The notes beneath the pieces are model-generated. The model was not told the origin of the DNA and made no database searches. It was given only the letters and a program-made list of their open reading frames with translations. A DNA stretch of 32,113 bases from Gemmatimonadota bacterium (GTDB taxonomy: Bacteria > Gemmatimonadota > Gemmatimonadetes > Gemmatimonadales > Gemmatimonadaceae). The position numbers and the translations under genes are program-made. Within the stretch, counting starts at the first letter, position 1; each line of letters starts with the position of its first letter. Positions 24,866 to 32,113 of the stretch are shown here, piece after piece. The stretch lies in assembly GCA_031127225.1 (NCBI GenBank), contig JARIEV010000023.1, forward strand, positions 1 through 32,113. Reading direction: 5' to 3'.

Positions 24866-26464
24866 ATGATGCCTGCTGAACTCACGCCACCGGTGATCAC
24901 CCGCGCACCAAGCCGATCGCTCTGGTTCCCGCTCCTGGCCGGCAGTTGTGTATTTGGCATCGTAGCAACATGGACGTTGCTGGCGACGCCACGATACCGC
25001 AGCAGTGCGCTGCTGCGCATCGAGAGCGCCGCGGGCGGCACGCCGCTTCTCGATGAGCTCAAGGCCGTTCCCGGTGTTGAGCTCATGGGGCTCGGGCGCG
25101 ACGACCTCGAAACAGAAATCGGCGTACTCAAGAGCCGTCGACTGGCCGACGCCGTGATCGACTCACTGGTGTACATGGTACGCGTGGACCCGGCGGCGGT
25201 GCCGCGCGCATCGCTGGTCGAGGTGATCCGTCGCGATACGACGGATGCGAGCGGTCGCATCGTGCTGACACGGAGTGACCGTGGACGCTTCTCGGTCACC
25301 AGCAGCGATCTGAAACCCACCGCAGCACTGCCCACAACAGTTGGTGCCGGCGATACGCTGCGCATCGGCGGCCTGCATCTCCGGCTGGCCACGTCCGCAG
25401 CACTGGACACAACGGCGACGGTGACCATCACCTTGCTCCGTCGGTTCAGAGCGGAGGAGCGCTTCGACGACCGGATGGAGATTCGCACGCAGGAGGGCGG
25501 CTCCCGCCTCGTGCAGATTTCCTTCGAAGACGCCGACCGTGTGCTGGCGGCAACGGCGGTGGAGCGGCTGGTCGCGGAGTATCTGCGCTACACGCTGGAC
25601 AACAGTGGTCGCGATGACTCGCGTCGGCTCACCGAATTACGCCGGGAAGTGGCAACGTTCGCGCAGCGTTTGGCGGCGGCCGAGCAATCGCTGCGCCGCT
25701 TCAAGGAAAGCCGGGAGCTCGTCATCCCTGATGAGCAGGCATCCGCGCAACTCAAGCGGATAGCCGCGCTACGCACCGGGCTGGATGAGCTCGAGGTGGA
25801 ACGCACCGCACTCGCACGCATGCTCGCGCTCATCGAGACGCGATCCGGTGGCGGACGTGATCCACTCGCGTATCGCCAGCTCGCCACGTTCCCGTCACTG
25901 ATCGCCAACCGGGCGATTCAGGATTATCTCATGACATTGGTCGCGCTGGAGAACAAGCGCAGCGAGATCGATGTGCGCCGCACCGGCGAGAACGATGAAG
26001 TCCGGCAACTCACGGGACGGATCGGAGAGCTCGAACAGCAGTTGATGCGGGTCGGGACACAGTATCTCGAAAGCCTGGACCAGCAAATCGGTGTGGCAGC
26101 CAGCAGTGTGAAGTCCATCAGCAGCGATCTCGCGGTATTTCCGCAACAGGAGATGGAGTTCGTGCGGCTGGTGCGTGACCGCACGGTGTTGACGGAGGGC
26201 TACGTGGTCCTGCAACGGCAGCTCAAACAGCTGGAACTGCAGACCGCCATGCGGAGCGATCGGATCCGGGTTGTCGATGCACCGCGCGTGGCCGACGCCG
26301 ACGATACCGCCTATCCACGCATCACCGTTCAATTACTGCTCGGTGCGATCCTCGGCGTGGCCGTCGGGCTGCTGGTGATGTTTGGCCGGCTGCTCGTCTC
26401 ATCGAGCGGTATCCAGCCCGCGACCAACGCCGTCCAAAAGGTAGGCTCGGCCAGCGCACCGTAA
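24866..26464 (+). CDS. Wzz-type polysaccharide chain-length determinant
   Basis: A 532-aa inner-membrane protein of the polysaccharide co-polymerase class, which sets polymer length. ATG 24866 is followed by another ATG. The first membrane helix is about residues 19-40 (LWFPLLAGSCVFGIVATWTL), followed by the Wzz motif TPRYRSSALLRIE. A large periplasmic part contains long charged coiled-coil segments (about 250-430, for example LRREVATFAQRLAAAEQSL). PRITVQLLLGAILGVAVGLL (about 484-503) starts the second helix. There is no C-terminal tyrosine kinase domain, so it is Wzz/Wzc-N-like rather than full Wzc; a separate kinase might exist elsewhere. The last 136 nt overlap the 3' end of the convergent ligase-like gene. 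Confidence 0.87.
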   Translation: MMPAELTPPVITRAPSRSLWFPLLAGSCVFGIVATWTLLATPRYRSSALLRIESAAGGTPLLDELKAVPGVELMGLGRDDLETEIGVLKSRRLADAVIDSLVYMVRVDPAAVPRASLVEVIRRDTTDASGRIVLTRSDRGRFSVTSSDLKPTAALPTTVGAGDTLRIGGLHLRLATSAALDTTATVTITLLRRFRAEERFDDRMEIRTQEGGSRLVQISFEDADRVLAATAVERLVAEYLRYTLDNSGRDDSRRLTELRREVATFAQRLAAAEQSLRRFKESRELVIPDEQASAQLKRIAALRTGLDELEVERTALARMLALIETRSGGGRDPLAYRQLATFPSLIANRAIQDYLMTLVALENKRSEIDVRRTGENDEVRQLTGRIGELEQQLMRVGTQYLESLDQQIGVAASSVKSISSDLAVFPQQEMEFVRLVRDRTVLTEGYVVLQRQLKQLELQTAMRSDRIRVVDAPRVADADDTAYPRITVQLLLGAILGVAVGLLVMFGRLLVSSSGIQPATNAVQKVGSASAP

Positions 26465-27606
26465 AACACGCCGAACACAGCGACCGCACATACCAACGGC
26501 GCCAGCGGCGCATCACGAACGACCGGCAGCGCCATCAGCAGGAGCAGTGCGAGCAGCGCGAAAATGCCCGACTCGGCGAAGAGGCCGACGTACACCGAAT
26601 GAAAATTTCCGTAGCGATCACCGGGAAAGAAGTCTTGCAGCACCAGATGCGAGCTTCCATAGCCGATACCATGCAGCGTGGCCGGTACCGACCGTGTGGC
26701 CGTGGACAGACCGCGCTGCAGGAGACGGAGGTGATCGCGGGACGATCCTTCGGTGACGGCAAAACGCTGTCCCAGCGGCTGCACCGCGCGCGCCCCCACA
26801 GCTCGCACAGCCGGGGAGACCAGGAGCGCGCCCGTGGTGACGATCACGGATGTCGCCACCGCGACAAGGAGAGCCGGCGGTATCTGGATCAGGCCGCCAC
26901 GTTGGCGGACGTGCCGAACGAGCAGCACCAACAGACCGGTCGCTCCGGCCAGCAGCGACGAGCGGGACAACGTCAGGAGGAGCATCACGGCCGTGCCGGC
27001 CAGCCATGGCCATCGGTTGACGCGCAATCCCGTGGCCAGCAGCATACCGTACAGCACGAGCACGAGGCCGCCGCGGTTCGAATCAACCACCGGTCCGGAG
27101 AGACGCGGAATCAGTCCGGCGTACACATCGGGGACGAGCGACACGAGTGAGAGCTGCGATGACGGCCAGTGGCCGGGCAGCAGCGCCGCAAGCGCCGCGA
27201 GCTGTGCGATGTTGAAGGCCGCGAACAGCAGCACACCGGCACGCGCGCCACGAACCACCACGGCCTGCGCATCGTGGCGGTCACGGATCGACAGCCACAC
27301 GGCCAGTGCGCCGAACGAGATGATGATCAACTGTGACACGCGGGTGGCCGATCGCGTCACGTCGTTGCTCACGAACACCGAGATCAACACCAGCGTGACC
27401 AACGCGAGCAACAACAGGGCGAACACCCCGGCCGAAGGGGGTATCCGGAACACGATTCTGTATCGGAGGCGCTGCCACAGTGCGCCCGCCACGACAAGCG
27501 GGGTGAGAAGCAGAAACGGCGTGAGTACGATCGGTCCCGTTCCCCCCAACAGATCGATCCGATCGGCCGCCAGCAGTGCAAACCAGCAGCTGATCAGGAG
27601 ACTCAC
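26329..27606 (-). CDS. O-antigen ligase/polymerase-like membrane protein (Wzy/WaaL type)
   Basis: A polytopic inner-membrane protein of 425 aa with about ten hydrophobic segments, of the O-antigen ligase/polymerase superfamily. The diagnostic LLLTLSRSSLLAG helix lies in the middle. The late periplasmic region holds GIGYGSSHLVLQDF and GNFHSVYVGLFAESGI, whose NFHS-Y-x-L-x-E pattern matches the functional histidine region of the family. In this context polymerisation of repeat units (Wzy role) is the likeliest job, but ligase activity cannot be excluded. It starts with GTG 27606, whose GTGA overlaps the stop of the upstream lipoprotein gene by 4 nt, indicating translational coupling. Its hydrophilic C-terminal tail, about 45 codons, is antisense to the end of the Wzz-like gene. 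Confidence 0.86.
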   Translation of the reverse strand: MSLLISCWFALLAADRIDLLGGTGPIVLTPFLLLTPLVVAGALWQRLRYRIVFRIPPSAGVFALLLLALVTLVLISVFVSNDVTRSATRVSQLIIISFGALAVWLSIRDRHDAQAVVVRGARAGVLLFAAFNIAQLAALAALLPGHWPSSQLSLVSLVPDVYAGLIPRLSGPVVDSNRGGLVLVLYGMLLATGLRVNRWPWLAGTAVMLLLTLSRSSLLAGATGLLVLLVRHVRQRGGLIQIPPALLVAVATSVIVTTGALLVSPAVRAVGARAVQPLGQRFAVTEGSSRDHLRLLQRGLSTATRSVPATLHGIGYGSSHLVLQDFFPGDRYGNFHSVYVGLFAESGIFALLALLLLMALPVVRDAPLAPLVCAVAVFGVFYGALAEPTFWTALVAGWIPLDETSSRPNITSSPTATPRIAPSSN

Positions 27607-28823
27607 GGTCGGGTGAACCGGAACGTGTAGAGACGCGTCTCCCCATCCCGCAGTCGGATACCATCCTCAAACGTGCGCCCCCGGCCCTCCTCGACCACAT
27701 AGCCCGTGGGATTGACGACCCGGAGGCCGTACTCGCTGTCCACCAGGATATCGGTAAACACCAGTTGTCCCGCGGCATCCGTGCGCCCGTCGCGAACAAG
27801 GCCAGCGCTCGTGTACAACACCGCCCGCGCACCGCTCACCGGAGCATCAGTCTGATCGACCACCCGGATGCGCATGGACGCCGACCCGATCCGAACCACG
27901 GTAAACGACGCCTGCAGCGCGCGCCCACGTCGAATGCGCAATCCATCCACGAACGTCACCCCGCGGCCTTCAGTCGCACTGAACCCGCGCGGCAAACGGA
28001 CACGGAGCCCGTACTCGCCACACGGCAGTGACCCGAGCTGCAGCCGATCGCCGGTGACCGGATACTCGCCCTGAACGCCCGCTCCGGTGTACAGGAGGAG
28101 GCCGGCACCGGGGACGGCGCCGCCAAACTGGTCGCGCACGGATGCGGCAATCGATCCGATACACCTTTCAAACGTGAAGCGCACTTGTTCGCTGCTGCCC
28201 GCTTCGACAATCAGACCATCACGGGCCGGCAGCGTGGTTTCCCCGCTGTCGACATAGACCAGCGGCCGTTGCACGAACACACCGTAGTTGCCGAACGGGA
28301 CGCCGCCGAACATCACCCGGCCGTCACGATCGGTGTTCGCCTCACGCACCACCCCACGAGGGCTGAAAAGCAGCACGCGCGTGTCGGAGACCGGAGCCCC
28401 TGCCGGCTCGGATACCTGAACTGCGATCGAGCCTGGGCCACGCCGGAGGAACTCAAAGCGAGCGGTGCGCGTCGCCCCACCGAGCACGCGAAGCTCCTGC
28501 ACCACATCGCTGGGCGACGCCACAGAGTAGAGCTCTTCGGGACGGGCGTAGCCGCTCGGTACGCTGGCATACACCCCGTAAACCCCCTCCGGTACATCCA
28601 GAAACGTGTAGCCTCCGGTGGAGTCCGTCGTGCCATAACCCATGGGGCGTTGGCCGGTATACAACACCAACGGAGCTCCGGCGATCGGCTCTCCGGAACG
28701 GCGGGCAGCGGTCACGGTGACCGTACCGTAGAGACCCGGCCGCGTGAGGAGCGACTCACAACCCGCGACCATCATGAATAGCAGGGCGGCTCCGGCCCTC
28801 ACGGTCCGTATCAAGCGCGCCAT
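27603..28823 (-). CDS. Lipoprotein with four tandem carboxypeptidase-regulatory-like domains
   Basis: A predicted lipoprotein of 406 aa. The frame extends to 29198, but ATG 28823 gives a perfect lipoprotein signal (LLFMMVAGC, lipid-bearing Cys22), so it is chosen. The mature part is four repeats of about 90 residues (about 32-125, 131-219, 222-311, 316-405). Each has the pattern of an Ig-like beta-sandwich of the CarboxypepD_reg/Cna-B/SdrD type: a VxVxDxxGAPVxGARVxLYTxxG opening, a DxxGxxxFxxVPxGxYGVxV middle, and an exposed EGRGxTFxDGLxxRxG edge in the last two. Such domains usually bind or present surface ligands; no enzyme motif is visible. It overlaps the upstream GT2 gene by 13 nt and the downstream ligase-like gene by 4 nt, so it is made together with polysaccharide enzymes. 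Specific function unknown. Confidence 0.85.
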   Translation of the reverse strand: MARLIRTVRAGAALLFMMVAGCESLLTRPGLYGTVTVTAARRSGEPIAGAPLVLYTGQRPMGYGTTDSTGGYTFLDVPEGVYGVYASVPSGYARPEELYSVASPSDVVQELRVLGGATRTARFEFLRRGPGSIAVQVSEPAGAPVSDTRVLLFSPRGVVREANTDRDGRVMFGGVPFGNYGVFVQRPLVYVDSGETTLPARDGLIVEAGSSEQVRFTFERCIGSIAASVRDQFGGAVPGAGLLLYTGAGVQGEYPVTGDRLQLGSLPCGEYGLRVRLPRGFSATEGRGVTFVDGLRIRRGRALQASFTVVRIGSASMRIRVVDQTDAPVSGARAVLYTSAGLVRDGRTDAAGQLVFTDILVDSEYGLRVVNPTGYVVEEGRGRTFEDGIRLRDGETRLYTFRFTRP

Positions 28824-29806
28824 AGCACGCCCGCATTCCTGATCCATCCAAACTCCGAAAGGAGGTGCAGGCGTATCACAGCGAGTTTGCGTGGAAGCCA
28901 GGCGGCGGTGGGGATTTGTGCGTACGCGTTGAGAAAAGTACGCTCCGGCAGAGAGAGTTCGGTACCGAAGCGTACGGACAGCGCGCCGGCCTGCCGTGCC
29001 GCCATGGCGATATCGGCGCGCACGGCCGCACGGCGCGACAGCGCGCGGACGGCCAACCCCGGCCAGCGATGCCACGGTTGCTGCTGCAGAGCCGTGCGGG
29101 CACCGATCACATTCGTCGCATGCTGCCGATACCGCACGGTGGCCACAGGCAGCGCGATGACCCGACCAACGGTCGCCGCAACCAGAGCAAGCCACCAATC
29201 GTGCATGGCACAGTCAGCAGGAATCCGGCCGGCGCGTTCACGAAGAGCCCGGTTCACCAGCACGGTACATCCCGTCACGACGTTGTGTGACGCGAGCCGG
29301 CGGAGGGTCGCGGGCTGCGGACGGATACCGGCCGACGTCCAGAAGGAGGAGGCGATCGGCCGCAGTTGCGCATCGACCACTTCGAGATCGGTGTGCACCA
29401 GCACCGCTCCACCATGCTCCCGCTCGGCGGCCTGCATGGCTTCAAGCGACCACTCGATCTTGCGCGGGTGCCAGACGTCATCCTGGTCGGCAAACATCAC
29501 GTACTCAGCGTCGGGTGGGACATGATCCCACAACCAGGCAAAGGAGCCGGCCGCACCGCGTTGATCGCCCAGCGTCGGGAGCACGACGATGCGCTGATCA
29601 CGCGCCGCCGCCTGCTCCAGGATTGCCGGAGTGCGATCGGCGGACGCATCGTCGCGCAGCAGCAGCACCCAGTGCGGGCGGGACTGGGCCGCCAGACTCG
29701 ACAGCAGCTCTTCGAGATACGCCGCACCATTGTGCACCGCGCACAGGATGTACACGCAGGGGGTCGGTTTATCGGCACCGACACCACACGCATTGTCACC
29801 CGTCAT
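28811..29806 (-). CDS. GT2 glycosyltransferase (rhamnosyltransferase-like)
   Basis: A 331-aa cytoplasmic glycosyltransferase of GT-A fold, inverting family 2. The N-terminal nucleotide-binding region has VYILCAVHNGAAYLEELLSSL (18-38) and LLLRDDASADRT (48-59). The metal-binding Asp motif is FADQDDVWHP (105-114), the variant typical of rhamnosyltransferase-like GT2 enzymes. Further on, NRALRERAGRIPADCAMHDWWLAL carries the acceptor-side HDWW signature common to that group. It likely adds one sugar to the lipid-linked repeat. ATG 29806 overlaps the stop of the upstream CapD-like gene as ATGA, and its own stop lies within the start of the lipoprotein gene. Donor sugar not determined. Confidence 0.9.
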   Translation of the reverse strand: MTGDNACGVGADKPTPCVYILCAVHNGAAYLEELLSSLAAQSRPHWVLLLRDDASADRTPAILEQAAARDQRIVVLPTLGDQRGAAGSFAWLWDHVPPDAEYVMFADQDDVWHPRKIEWSLEAMQAAEREHGGAVLVHTDLEVVDAQLRPIASSFWTSAGIRPQPATLRRLASHNVVTGCTVLVNRALRERAGRIPADCAMHDWWLALVAATVGRVIALPVATVRYRQHATNVIGARTALQQQPWHRWPGLAVRALSRRAAVRADIAMAARQAGALSVRFGTELSLPERTFLNAYAQIPTAAWLPRKLAVIRLHLLSEFGWIRNAGVLWRA

Positions 29807-31722
29807 CCGGAGACAGCGACGGGCTGAACGGACGCCCCTGCCCCGAAGATCTGGGCGGTGGGGATGTCGGGGGCCGGGTCTGCGCCGAAGTCCTCGACGA
29901 GACCATGCATAGCCTCAAGCAACCAGGCATCGTCCGGCGCGTGGTCCAGCGCGTCCAGCAGCGACTGCAAACGCACCCGTGCGATTTCCGGCACGCCGAC
30001 GTGTTTGCTGCGGAGCACCTTCGAGTGCGCGGTCGGCTCAGCCATCTCGGCACTGAAGAACATCTCTTCGTACAGTTTTTCGCCGGGACGGGCCCCGGTG
30101 AAGCGGACCTCGATATCCACGCCGGGTTCGAGTCCCGACAGCTGAATCAGGTCACGTGCCAGATTCACGATCGGCACGGCTTCGCCCATGTCGAGACAGT
30201 ACACCTCGCCGCCCGTTCCCATGGCGCACGCCTGCAACACGAGCTCCACGGATTCGGGGATCGTCATGAAATACCGGCGCATTTCGGGGTGCGTGACCAG
30301 CACGGGACCACCCGCGAGAATCTGTCGCATAAAGGTCGGCACCACGGACCCACGGCTGCCGAGCACATTGCCGAACCGCACGGCCACATACGCGCGTCCG
30401 CTGTCCTGTGCGGCCAGCTGGACCGTCTGCTCGGCGATACGCTTCGTAGCGCCCATCACGCTGGTGGGACGCACAGCCTTGTCCGTCGAGATGAGCACCA
30501 GACGCATCACGCCGCACGCCATGGCGGCATCCACCACACTCTGCGTGCCAACCACGTTGTTCCGGAACGCCTCGAGCACGTTCGCCTCCATCAGCGGCAC
30601 GTGCTTGTGTGCTGCCGCATGAAACACCACCGCTGGGGCATAGCGCTGCATGACCGCACTCATGGCCGCCCGGTCGCGAACATCGAGAATGACCGGCGTC
30701 GTCACCATGCTCGGGAAACGCGCCCGGAGCTCCTGCTGAATCTCAAAAATGGAGTTCTCACCACGACCCAGGAGCACGAGCTGAGCCGGTTGGAACACCG
30801 CCAGTTGACGGCATAGTTCCGATCCGATCGAACCACCGGCGCCGGTCACCAGCACCGTCTGTCCGCGAATCAGGCGGCGAACCGGCGCGGTATCGCCGGC
30901 CACCACCTCGCGTTGCAGCAGGTCCTCGATCCGTACCTGGCGCAGTGCCGCCACTGCCGTGCCGCGGGTGATCTGTTCATGCAACGACGGGACGGTGCGG
31001 GTTTCCAGACCACTGGCGCGCGCCAGTTGCAACACGCTGCGGATCGCCGAGCCCGACGCGGACGGCATCGCAATGATGACGTGCCGGACACCCGTCGCGA
31101 GCGCCACGCGCGGCATGGCCGTCGCAGCGCCGAGCACGGGAAGATCCCCGATCTGCAAGCCGTGCTTCCGCGAGTCATCATCAAGGAAGGCGACCGGCAC
31201 GAATCCGGCGCGGTCCTGCGATAACAGTTCGCGCGCCACCATCTGTCCCGCCTGCCCGGCGCCAACAATAAGGACCGGCACCGAACCGGAACGACGACGG
31301 TCGAGCGCACGACGCTCGCGGCGACGGCGCAACAGACGCGCCGTAATACGCGAGAGCGTCACCGCGCCGCCAGACAGCAACGCATCAAGCGCGAGCACGG
31401 ACAACGGAACCCGCGACGCAATCAGCCCAGCACCGGGTAGGGCCACGGCACCGACGACGAACGAGCAGACACCGGCGGCGGCGACGGCCACCAGAATGCG
31501 CTCCAGTTCGGCCACACTGGCCAGCGACCAAATGCGCCCGTACATCGCGAGGCTCCAGAAGATCACGATCCGCGCCGGGATCGTGATCAAAAGGAACAGT
31601 GTGACGACCCATCCTTCCCCGGCGACCCACCAACTGACGCCTTCGAAACGGATGGTATAGGCCGCGACGATCGACAGACAGAGCGCTGCCAGATCGAGGA
31701 GGAGAAAATACCGGTTTCGCAT
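29803..31722 (-). CDS. Nucleotide-sugar 4,6-dehydratase/epimerase, CapD/FlaA1/WbpM type
   Basis: A 639-aa inner-membrane-bound enzyme of the extended SDR family that modifies a UDP-sugar (commonly UDP-GlcNAc) for polysaccharide synthesis. Four membrane helices occupy about residues 5-125. A CoA-binding-like Rossmann domain starts at VPVLIVGAGQAGQ (148-160). The SDR domain follows with VTGAGGSIGSELCRQ (292-306), HAAAHKHVP (368-376) and STDKAVRPTSVMGATKR (412-428). The catalytic YxxxK is replaced by Met423-x3-Lys427, the substitution known for WbpM-type dehydratases. This is the full-length form with membrane anchor. CAGGAG lies 12 nt before ATG 31722. It is followed by a 4-nt overlap with the GT2 gene and heads the four-gene operon; the aminotransferase gene ends only 30 nt upstream and may be co-transcribed. 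Confidence 0.93.
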   Translation of the reverse strand: MRNRYFLLLDLAALCLSIVAAYTIRFEGVSWWVAGEGWVVTLFLLITIPARIVIFWSLAMYGRIWSLASVAELERILVAVAAAGVCSFVVGAVALPGAGLIASRVPLSVLALDALLSGGAVTLSRITARLLRRRRERRALDRRRSGSVPVLIVGAGQAGQMVARELLSQDRAGFVPVAFLDDDSRKHGLQIGDLPVLGAATAMPRVALATGVRHVIIAMPSASGSAIRSVLQLARASGLETRTVPSLHEQITRGTAVAALRQVRIEDLLQREVVAGDTAPVRRLIRGQTVLVTGAGGSIGSELCRQLAVFQPAQLVLLGRGENSIFEIQQELRARFPSMVTTPVILDVRDRAAMSAVMQRYAPAVVFHAAAHKHVPLMEANVLEAFRNNVVGTQSVVDAAMACGVMRLVLISTDKAVRPTSVMGATKRIAEQTVQLAAQDSGRAYVAVRFGNVLGSRGSVVPTFMRQILAGGPVLVTHPEMRRYFMTIPESVELVLQACAMGTGGEVYCLDMGEAVPIVNLARDLIQLSGLEPGVDIEVRFTGARPGEKLYEEMFFSAEMAEPTAHSKVLRSKHVGVPEIARVRLQSLLDALDHAPDDAWLLEAMHGLVEDFGADPAPDIPTAQIFGAGASVQPVAVSG

Positions 31723-31752
31723 GATGAGTGACGGCTCCTGACGCGGTACGAT

Positions 31753-32113
31753 TTATCGCGACGCGGGTGCGATCGCCGCGGCGTACGCGGCCGCAAACCG
31801 CCCTGCATCCGCCGCTTTCATCCCGCACACCCCCACACGCAGTCCTTCCGGCATCGGAATGACGAACACGTCGGCCGCCTGCAGCATGGTACATACCGCA
31901 AACGGATCCGGCGGCGCCGGGAGTGTAACGAAGAAGCCACCGTCCCACGGGGCGCCTGGGAGGCCTTCCGTCTTGAGGGCCGCATCGAGCGCCGCCACAC
32001 GCTCCGTGAGCACACCACGCCAATGCGCATGCTCCGCCGCCAACGCCTGTTGCGCCGCGTCACTCGTGCTCATGCGCACCAGCACGCTCATCGGTGCCCG
32101 CGCGCAGTTGCTC
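31753..32113 (-). CDS. Class I aminotransferase, aspartate/aromatic type (C-terminal part only)
   Basis: The last 120 or so residues of a PLP-dependent class I aminotransferase; the frame stays open to the window edge, so the ATG at 32091 is internal. The edge reads SNCARAPMSVLVRM, corresponding to the substrate-contact region SNPP.HGA.VV of AspC/TyrB-type enzymes. Further matches are APWDGGFFVTLP and the terminal EGLRVGVCGMKAADAGRFAAAYAAAI, equivalent to GRVNVAGM and the final helix of AspC. The PLP lysine is outside the window. It might be a general amino-acid enzyme rather than a sugar aminotransferase, as DegT-type sugar enzymes have a different C-terminus. Its stop is 30 nt before the CapD-like gene. 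Confidence 0.82.
   Translation of the reverse strand, partial: SNCARAPMSVLVRMSTSDAAQQALAAEHAHWRGVLTERVAALDAALKTEGLPGAPWDGGFFVTLPAPPDPFAVCTMLQAADVFVIPMPEGLRVGVCGMKAADAGRFAAAYAAAIAPASR

Noticed and set aside
28824-29198. N-terminal extension of the four-domain lipoprotein
   Set aside because: It overlaps the GT2 gene and has no protein-like features, whereas ATG 28823 gives an exact lipoprotein signal.

Overview
The window is GC-rich, densely coded bacterial DNA without tRNA, rRNA, CRISPR or recognisable transposase genes. Most proteins carry Sec or Tat signal peptides. The mix of secreted BNR-repeat protein, several YtcJ-like amidohydrolases, a secreted M14 peptidase, a TonB-dependent receptor and a Gram-negative capsule/exopolysaccharide locus points to a diderm soil-type bacterium. 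Gemmatimonadota is my best guess; that is an inference from protein style, not a marker-gene placement.

Region 1 (1-18235) is a run of mostly monocistronic genes for secreted degradation and uptake. In order: the 3' part of an asparaginase (+), a TonB-dependent receptor (+), a Tat-exported Cys-type sulfatase (-), a Tat-exported amidohydrolase (+), a very long BNR/sortilin-like beta-propeller protein (-), a second amidohydrolase whose signal peptide contains six tandem ALAPS repeats (-), a small ABM-type monooxygenase (+), a secreted amidase with an extra C-terminal domain (+), and a secreted M14 zinc carboxypeptidase-like protein with a C-terminal amidotransferase-like domain (+). Two convergent gaps hold long perfect or near-perfect hairpins that look like bidirectional terminators. 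The amidase is bracketed by two different long imperfect palindromes (13097-13219 and 15193-15383).

Region 2 (18251-31722) is a polysaccharide synthesis and export locus with repeated strand switches. It encodes a WbaP-type priming sugar transferase (-), a WbaZ-like GT4 glycosyltransferase (+), a Wza-type export protein (+), two divergent Wzi-like outer-membrane barrels whose 5' ends overlap, a Wzz-type chain-length protein without kinase domain (+), and a tightly coupled minus-strand operon. That operon runs: CapD/FlaA1-type nucleotide-sugar dehydratase, GT2 glycosyltransferase, a lipoprotein of four tandem carboxypeptidase-regulatory-like domains, and an O-antigen ligase/polymerase-like membrane protein. 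Junctions overlap by 4, 13 and 4 nt. The parts fit a Wzx/Wzy-type pathway: priming, chain extension, sugar modification, polymerisation, length control, export and surface attachment. No Wzx flippase or Wzc kinase is in view. At the right edge is the 3' end of a class I aromatic/aspartate aminotransferase (-).

The most unusual items are the four-domain lipoprotein embedded by translational coupling in the polysaccharide operon, the paired Wzi-like barrels, the long structured palindromes around the amidase, and the 15-bp tandem repeats inside two different signal peptides.
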